This document shows positions 23,600 through 27,685 of a stretch of DNA of 27,685 bases, in pieces (positions within the stretch are counted from its first letter, which is position 1; the number at the start of each line of letters is the position of its first letter). The notes under the pieces are model-generated. The model did not search any database. It was not told the origin of the DNA and worked only from the letters and a program-made list of their open reading frames with translations. The DNA is from Peptoclostridium sp965368085 (GTDB lineage: Bacteria > Bacillota > Clostridia > Peptostreptococcales > Peptostreptococcaceae). The translations under genes were made by a program, and so were the position numbers. The DNA lies in the NCBI GenBank assembly GCA_965368085.1, contig CBDULP010000025.1, positions 1 through 27,685 on the forward strand, written 5' to 3'.

Positions 23600-23629
23600 A
23601 TTATGATATATTATTGTATATATCATAAT
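23600..23629. promoter_or_regulatory. Perfect 12+12 palindrome, candidate operator
   Basis: ATTATGATATAT (23600-23611) and its exact complement ATATATCATAAT (23618-23629) flank a 6-base spacer. It lies just upstream of the aminotransferase ribosome binding site and overlaps a TATAAT (minus strand, 23633-23628) that may be that gene's -10. As DNA it would suit a dimeric repressor; as RNA it would be a 5' hairpin. Confidence 0.7.
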
Positions 23630-23643
23630 TATATCACCTTATT

Positions 23644-23663
23644 ATTGGAATCAGACTTCCAAT
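23644..23663. promoter_or_regulatory. Second dyad, 7+7, between the divergent genes
   Basis: ATTGGAA (23644-23650) and TTCCAAT (23657-23663) with a 6-base spacer, the same spacing as the neighbouring palindrome though the arms differ. It is 51 bases before the glycerol kinase start and suits an operator controlling that gene. Confidence 0.55.
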
Positions 23664-23714
23664 TGATGTGAAAATCCCATATTCTTTTAGTTTTTCAGGA
23701 GGTGCAAACAATTG

Positions 23715-25214
23715 ATGGATAAAAAATATATTCTTTCGCTGGACCAGGGAACCACAAGCTCTAGGGCCATACTCTTTGACAAAAATGCGAAAATAGTAAA
23801 AATAGCACAAAAGGAAATAAATCAGATTTATCCAAAGTCCGGGTGGGTGGAACATGACCCTATGGAGATATGGGCGGTTCAGTCTTCCGTTGCAAACGAA
23901 GTAATCGAAAGCCTGGGGATTTCACCATCTGAAATCGCTGCCATAGGTATAGCAAACCAGAGGGAGACGACAGTTGTCTGGGAAAAATCCACCGGAAAAC
24001 CAATATATAACGCCATAGTCTGGCAGTGCCGAAGAACCGCCGATATATGCGAAAACATAAAAAACATGGGTTTTGAATCCTACATAAGGGAAAGCACAGG
24101 ACTTGTAGTAGACGCCTATTTTTCAGCCACAAAAATAAAGTGGATACTAGACAATGTGCCGAATGCAAAAGAAAAGGCCAAAAGAGGTGAGCTTTTATTT
24201 GGAACTGTGGATTCTTGGATAATATGGAATCTGACAAGGGGAAAAGCCCATGTTACAGACTATTCAAATGCCTCCAGGACAATGCTCTACAATATAAAGA
24301 AACTTCAGTGGGATGAAAAAATACTTGATATTCTCCAAATCCCACACTCAATTCTTCCAAAAGTCATGCCATCAAGCCATGTATATGGACACACGGGCAG
24401 GGGACTGTTTGAAGACTCCCATATACCAATATGCTCAGCAGCAGGAGACCAGCAGGCGGCGCTTTTCGGTCAGCTGTGCACCCAGCCGGGAATGGCAAAA
24501 AACACCTACGGCACGGGATGCTTTATGCTGATGAACACGGGAGAAGACGTAATTTCATCTAAAAACGGCCTTCTGACGACCATAGCATGGGGAGTAGGGC
24601 AAAAGGTCTGTTATGCTCTTGAAGGGAGCATATTCATGGGTGGAGCGTGCGTTCAGTGGCTAAGAGACGAGATGATGCTTATAAATGATGCTTCCGAGAG
24701 CGAATACTATGCAGGCAAAGTCGATTCCACAAACGGTGTCTACATGGTTCCCGCATTCGCCGGCCTTGGCGCACCGTACTGGGACATGTATGCCCGAGGA
24801 GCCATTTTAGGACTTACAAGGGGCTCAAACAAGAACCATATAATAAGGGCTACTCTTGAAGCAATAGCATATCAAAGCCGCGACGTCATAGAATCCATGC
24901 AGGAAGATTCCGGAATAAGCCTGTTCCAGCTCAAGGTCGACGGCGGAGCCGTGGGGAACAATTTCCTCATGCAGTTTCAATCCGACATACTGGGTGTTGA
25001 GGTTCAAAGGCCTGCCGTCACAGAAACAACTGCCCTAGGAGCCGCATTTCTCGCAGGGCTTTCATCTGGATTTTGGGGCAGTATTGACGAGATAAGCCAA
25101 AAGTATTCGATTGAGAAGACTTTCACCCCTTCAATGAACACCGTGGAAAGGGAAAAATTGTGCAGTGGATGGAAAAAAGCCGTTGAAAGATCAATGCACT
25201 GGGAAGAACAATAA
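23715..25214 (+). CDS. glpK: Glycerol kinase
   Basis: A 499-residue FGGY kinase that phosphorylates glycerol to glycerol 3-phosphate with ATP. Family marks are LSLDQGTTSSRAILFD (8-23), GWVEHDPMEIW, GIANQRETTVVW, VWQCRRT, the catalytic aspartate in AAGDQQAALFGQ (Asp245), KNTYGTGCFMLMNTG, GGACVQWLRD, VPAFAGLGAPYWD and VDGGAVGNNFLMQFQSD. Many Firmicute glycerol kinases are activated by HPr phosphorylation of a histidine (His232 in Enterococcus). Here the matching place is Leu231 in GHTGRGLFEDSHIPI, so that control is probably absent. The ATG at 23715 lies 12 bases after AGGAGG; a TTG one codon earlier is 9 bases away and is also possible. No glycerol facilitator or glycerol-3-phosphate dehydrogenase gene is near. 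Confidence 0.96.
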   Translation: MDKKYILSLDQGTTSSRAILFDKNAKIVKIAQKEINQIYPKSGWVEHDPMEIWAVQSSVANEVIESLGISPSEIAAIGIANQRETTVVWEKSTGKPIYNAIVWQCRRTADICENIKNMGFESYIRESTGLVVDAYFSATKIKWILDNVPNAKEKAKRGELLFGTVDSWIIWNLTRGKAHVTDYSNASRTMLYNIKKLQWDEKILDILQIPHSILPKVMPSSHVYGHTGRGLFEDSHIPICSAAGDQQAALFGQLCTQPGMAKNTYGTGCFMLMNTGEDVISSKNGLLTTIAWGVGQKVCYALEGSIFMGGACVQWLRDEMMLINDASESEYYAGKVDSTNGVYMVPAFAGLGAPYWDMYARGAILGLTRGSNKNHIIRATLEAIAYQSRDVIESMQEDSGISLFQLKVDGGAVGNNFLMQFQSDILGVEVQRPAVTETTALGAAFLAGLSSGFWGSIDEISQKYSIEKTFTPSMNTVEREKLCSGWKKAVERSMHWEEQ

Positions 25215-25246
25215 GCCCTTTTTCCGTGTTTTTTATGACAATGCAA

Positions 25247-25278
25247 AAGAGACTTGGATCATCATATTCAAGTCTCTT
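25247..25278 (-). terminator. Terminator of the CMD-family gene
   Basis: A perfect 10-bp stem, AAGAGACTTG (25247-25256) and CAAGTCTCTT (25269-25278), with a 12-base loop. On the minus strand it is followed by TT beyond the arm (TTTT in total); on the plus strand no T-run follows, so it mainly serves the minus-strand gene. Confidence 0.7.
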
Positions 25279-25366
25279 CCCATCTATTCCTGCGCACCCA
25301 CTGCTTTCAAGCAGCATTTTCAATTGTTATTTCCCCAGTTATGCAAGGTATTAGGCGTTATATTTT

Positions 25367-25741
25367 CTATTTGTCTTCCGTCATTCGAGAAAACTTTTGC
25401 TTCATAAACTGCATAAGAGGTGCAACCTGGACAAGTGTAGGTGCTCCCTTCATCCATACCTGCTGCTTTACAACTTCTACTATTTCTTCTTTGCTCGCTC
25501 CGTATTTTATAGCCTTGTTCATTTCAAGTTTTGCCCTGGCTTCATTATTGTCGAATATAGCCGTTGCGAGTGCTATCAAATATCTGTACTTTAACGGTAT
25601 GACACCTTCAGACCATATGTGATCGTTGTACATTCCTATTATGTTTTGGAAATCCTCACCCAGTTGCTGTGCAACCATTACTCCCGGCGGCACATATCCT
25701 ATACTGTCTTTCATCTTTTTCTTAATATCGCTGTTGTTCAT
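25367..25741 (-). CDS. CMD/AhpD-like family protein lacking the redox cysteines
   Basis: A 124-residue protein with the all-helical carboxymuconolactone decarboxylase/AhpD-like fold: GYVPPGVMVAQQLGEDFQNIIGMYNDHIWSEGVIPLKYRYLIALATAIFDNNEARAKLEMNKAIKYGASKEEIVEVV. The helix that in AhpD-type members has Cys-x-x-Cys and a following His reads AIFDNNEARAKLEM, so the peroxidase-type active site is missing and no cysteine is present. Such cysteine-free members have no assigned reaction. I chose ATG at 25741 behind AAGGGTGA; a GTG 9 bases earlier is possible. It stands alone, convergent with glycerol kinase. A tiny 22-codon frame lies just upstream. Confidence 0.85.
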   Translation of the reverse strand: MNNSDIKKKMKDSIGYVPPGVMVAQQLGEDFQNIIGMYNDHIWSEGVIPLKYRYLIALATAIFDNNEARAKLEMNKAIKYGASKEEIVEVVKQQVWMKGAPTLVQVAPLMQFMKQKFSRMTEDK

Positions 25742-25759
25742 ATATTCCACTCACCCTTC

Positions 25760-25828
25760 TCATATAAATAGGTCCGTATATCCCATACAAATGCTAAATT
25801 TACAGCTCCTGCAATCTTTATTTTCCAT
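25760..25828 (-). CDS. Possible 22-residue cysteine-rich leader peptide
   Basis: The frame ATG to TGA encodes MENKDCRSCKFSICMGYTDL plus Phe-Ile, with C-x2-C-x4-C. The stop codon abuts the AAGGGTGA that serves the CMD-family gene, so coupling is conceivable. There is no clear ribosome binding site of its own, and a frame this short can be chance. Confidence 0.25.
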   Translation of the reverse strand: MENKDCRSCKFSICMGYTDLFI

Positions 25829-25890
25829 GATTCTATTGTATGCGAGATCAGCATGATTTTATGTATCGTTCGTTACAAAAAATAAAAAAA

Positions 25891-25910
25891 GCCCATGCAT
25901 TTGCATAGAC
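25891..25910 (-). terminator. Terminator directly after the 72-residue gene
   Basis: GCCCATGCA (25891-25899) pairs with TGCATAGAC (25902-25910) using G-U pairs on the minus strand, with a tight loop, then T7 on the minus strand (25890-25884). It follows the TAA of the small gene without a gap, which supports transcription of that gene. Confidence 0.65.
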
Positions 25911-26129
25911 TTACTCCTTGCAGTCAAATTCCTGTACCGTTTGAATGAGCAGTTCCTTTTCACGCATTACGAGCTTGTTTCTCCTGCTGATATCTTCATT
26001 TAGTTTTTTATAAGAAACGGTAAATTTAACACCTAAAGCTGTCATTAATATACAAGCCCCGTTGAAAAGTAAAAGTGGAATATATTGATGCATCCGGTAA
26101 GCCCTTATGGCATTTCTTATTATATACAT
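25911..26129 (-). CDS. Small membrane protein of unknown function
   Basis: A 72-residue protein. A basic N-terminus (MYIIRNAIRAYRMHQ) leads to one membrane helix (about 16-37, YIPLLLFNGACILMTALGV), then a charged helical tail (KKLNEDISRRNKLVMREKELL) that could form a coiled coil. No family is recognised. The ATG lacks a good ribosome binding site but lies 17 bases after the stop of the frame at 26147-26341, so coupled translation is possible. A terminator sits right after its stop codon, which supports its being real. Confidence 0.5.
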   Translation of the reverse strand: MYIIRNAIRAYRMHQYIPLLLFNGACILMTALGVKFTVSYKKLNEDISRRNKLVMREKELLIQTVQEFDCKE

Positions 26130-26146
26130 GTAAAAGCATAAGGCGC

Positions 26147-26341
26147 CTATGGAAGAAAATATTTAGTCAGAATTTCCCTATATAACCGCATGTCCGTTTG
26201 TAAAAGTCTATTTATACATTCTTCCCCGCAAACAGCGCCTCTTATCCCCATGAAATAGGAGTCCCTATGATCCAATGCAGTTTCAAGACTTGCGCGAGCG
26301 CTTTGATCATATATTTTCATAATATAATTGTCAATCTCCAC
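26147..26341 (-). CDS. Hypothetical 64-residue protein
   Basis: A frame from GTG at 26341 (an ATG at 26320 is also possible) to TAG. The product is hydrophilic and helical, with 'IYDQSARASLETALDHRDSYFMGIRGAVCGEECINRLL' in the middle and two close cysteines (Cys-Gly-Glu-Glu-Cys). Codon use resembles neighbours. There is no clear ribosome binding site, so the call is uncertain. It precedes the small membrane protein gene in the same direction. Confidence 0.4.
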   Translation of the reverse strand: MEIDNYIMKIYDQSARASLETALDHRDSYFMGIRGAVCGEECINRLLQTDMRLYREILTKYFLP

Positions 26342-26406
26342 TTCAAGTTTTTTCCGCCAACAGTTTCAATTCAATTACTTTTTGAGAACAATTGTTTTGT
26401 AATTTT

Positions 26407-26583
26407 TTACGATGTCCTATAGTACTTGTCATTATATACTATTTTACCTAAAATTATCAATTTTTCCAAATCCTTTTTATCTGCAAGCGGAAACTGTTTT
26501 TTTATTTCTTCAATCGTAACCTTCTTTTGCATCCTTATAAATAGGAACAAATTTATATTGTACCATTCGAATACCACTTCCAT
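26407..26583 (-). CDS. Hypothetical 58-residue protein, possible winged-helix remnant
   Basis: From ATG at 26583, just after AAAAAGGGGTG, the product is 58 residues: MEVVFEWYNINLFLFIRMQ, then KKVTIEEIKKQFPLADKKDLEKLIILGKIVYNDKYYRTS. The helix-turn-helix rhythm with a final beta-hairpin (KIVYNDKYYRT) looks like a small winged-helix domain, but I do not recognise a family. The frame is open upstream to 26658 without a start signal. It lies 84 bases after the methylase-like gene with no terminator between, so it may share that transcript. Confidence 0.5.
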   Translation of the reverse strand: MEVVFEWYNINLFLFIRMQKKVTIEEIKKQFPLADKKDLEKLIILGKIVYNDKYYRTS

Positions 26584-26667
26584 CACCCCTTTTTCATTGT
26601 CCCTAATATTATGATCTATGAAAAAAGTTATAAGTTTTTTCGAGTTTACAAAGTACAAAAATACTTT

Positions 26668-27522
26668 TTAGTAATTTTTTATTATTATCTCTTTTGGATT
26701 TTCTCTCTTTGCACCTATAGATCTAATATTTTTGTTGACATCGACCTTTATAATCTCATATTGGCTGAATATGTCGTTCATAAGCTCGTTATATGAATGT
26801 GATATCAGGAATTTAACTCCTCTTGAATTAAGTCTGTCACAAATCAGCTTAAGTCTTGTACTTTCTTGAAATTTCGAGATATTTTGTGTTTCAAAATTGT
26901 TCTCAGGAGCTATATATACAAACGAGTCCTCTTCTATCTTATCAGCAAAGCTTTCAAACTTTCTGCTTATAAGCTTTACATTCTGCTCCTGCAAGTATCT
27001 GCTTATTCCCTTTAGTGTTATCTTATTTGTAACATGCGAATTCTTATATGATCCAAATGGTACGTCAAACTGTCCGTTTTCATCTTTTCTGAAAAAACCG
27101 TTAAAGCACGTTTTGCTTAGATATATGTCCCTCGCCGCTCTTTCAACAGGAGTCATTTCAGATATGTTCCTGCTTCTCATTTCATAATAGTACTCTTTTT
27201 CATTTTTATGATTCTTAAGCTCTTCTATGAGCCCGTCAACATTATCCCTTATTACCCTGTATATATTGTAGAGTTCCTCATCACATACATTTATAACAGC
27301 TCTTCTGCTTTGGACATTGAATAGAAGTGTCCCGCCCCCTACATATGCGTCCCAGTAGCTTGAAAAACTCTTTGGCATGTGCTTTTGGATTTCTTCAATT
27401 ATATATTTTTCATCTCTTGTCCACTTGAATATAGGTGAAAGATTCTTTTTTCTTCTTTTCCTCTGTTTAGGTTTACTTTCAGAATTTAAATTTCCATATT
27501 CCAAATTAAGTGCATAGCTCAT
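26668..27522 (-). CDS. D12-class DNA adenine methylase homologue with destroyed active site
   Basis: A 284-residue protein with the whole Dam/DpnM fold: YVGGGTLLFNV (motif I, 60-70), CDEELYNIYRVIRDN (80-94), DIYLSKTCFNGFFR (132-145), GQFDVPFGSYKN (150-161), RGVKFLIS (234-241) and NIRSIGAKRENPKEIIIKNY (265-284). Two key motifs are lost. Motif X, KWxGGK in active enzymes, reads KWTRDEK (33-39). Motif IV, DPPY, which holds the target adenine, reads APEN (205-208) in FVYIAPENN. Methyl transfer is therefore not expected. A strongly basic stretch, KPKQRKRRKKN (17-27), precedes the fold and may bind DNA. AAGGAGG lies 8 bases before the ATG. No restriction enzyme gene is visible nearby. The frame is intact, which argues for a kept non-catalytic role. 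Confidence 0.88.
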   Translation of the reverse strand: MSYALNLEYGNLNSESKPKQRKRRKKNLSPIFKWTRDEKYIIEEIQKHMPKSFSSYWDAYVGGGTLLFNVQSRRAVINVCDEELYNIYRVIRDNVDGLIEELKNHKNEKEYYYEMRSRNISEMTPVERAARDIYLSKTCFNGFFRKDENGQFDVPFGSYKNSHVTNKITLKGISRYLQEQNVKLISRKFESFADKIEEDSFVYIAPENNFETQNISKFQESTRLKLICDRLNSRGVKFLISHSYNELMNDIFSQYEIIKVDVNKNIRSIGAKRENPKEIIIKNY

Positions 27523-27562
27523 AATTTTTTCCTCCTTTTCAAAACAGTTAAATATTCATGTC

Positions 27563-27587
27563 CAGCCAAAACAAACTGTCTTGGCTG
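27563..27587. other. Hairpin upstream of the methylase-like gene
   Basis: CAGCCAAAAC (27563-27572) and GTCTTGGCTG (27578-27587) form a 10-bp stem with one wobble and a 5-base loop. No T-run follows on either strand, so it is either a weak terminator of the gene to the right or a leader or operator element of the methylase-like gene. Confidence 0.45.
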
Positions 27588-27632
27588 AACAATTGGATTT
27601 GGTGAATTTTTCTCATTTATCCCTCGAATAAA

Positions 27633-27685
27633 CTATTTGCTCTGAACGTATTTGTCTATTGCTTGTGCAGCCGCTTTTCCAGCTC
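27633..27685 (-). CDS. C-terminal end of a gene cut by the window, perhaps an FAD/NAD oxidoreductase
   Basis: The last 16 codons before TAG at 27635-27633 read AGKAAAQAIDKYVQSK. The pattern AGKAAAQAIDKY is like the final helix of GltD-type and related pyridine-nucleotide/FAD oxidoreductases, where it follows the second FAD-binding segment. Only the tail is inside the window, so the identity is a guess. Confidence 0.5.
   Translation of the reverse strand, partial: AGKAAAQAIDKYVQSK

Noticed and set aside
26584..26658. 25-codon N-terminal extension of the 58-residue protein
   Set aside because: It would start at TTG without a ribosome binding site and is nearly pure AT-rich spacer.

Overview
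The window is AT-rich DNA from a strictly anaerobic Clostridia-type Firmicute. Support for this comes from strong AGGAGG-type ribosome binding sites, preference for AGA/AGG/ATA codons, a clostridial CBS/DRTGG pyrophosphatase, a clostridial-type Etf pair beside a butyryl-CoA-dehydrogenase-like enzyme, a c-di-GMP-I riboswitch and sigma-54 control of a catabolic operon. This looks like an amino-acid or organic-acid fermenter, perhaps Peptostreptococcaceae or a relative. That placement is inference. No phage, IS element, CRISPR array, rRNA or tRNA was seen.

Layout. Positions 1-1396 hold the 5' part of a secreted protein gene (minus) that runs off the window. A single-domain rhodanese (plus), a CBS-containing family II pyrophosphatase (minus) and an EamA exporter (plus) follow, separated by bidirectional terminators. 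Positions 5154-11198 are a six-gene minus-strand operon: two-subunit CoA-transferase, acyl-CoA dehydrogenase, EtfB, EtfA and a sodium:solute symporter. It has a textbook -24/-12 promoter, a tandem 20-bp repeat as candidate enhancer, and next to it a CBS-domain sigma-54 activator preceded by a HAMP membrane protein without an output domain. The operon lacks thiolase, hydroxyacyl-CoA dehydrogenase and crotonase, so it reads as an uptake, CoA-activation and single redox-step module for a short organic acid.

Positions 13988-16291 carry a chemoreceptor with an amino-acid-type dCache sensor, expressed behind a c-di-GMP-I riboswitch and an intrinsic terminator. Positions 16460-22520 are a nucleoside salvage operon: Crp/Fnr regulator, BMP-family lipoprotein, ABC ATPase, two permeases and a nucleoside phosphorylase. 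A perfect hairpin terminator between the lipoprotein and the ATPase probably sets their expression ratio. A class IV aminotransferase and glycerol kinase are divergently transcribed across a region with two strong dyads, one a perfect 12+12 palindrome.

The right end (25367-27685) has a cysteine-less CMD-family protein, three small hypothetical genes, and a D12-class DNA adenine methylase homologue whose cofactor motif (KWxGGK) and catalytic motif (DPPY) are both destroyed although the rest of the fold is kept. The last bases are the C-terminus of another minus-strand gene. The best leads for new biology are the sigma-54 organic-acid module with its HAMP/CBS control pair, the methylase-like pseudoenzyme, and the riboswitch-chemoreceptor unit.
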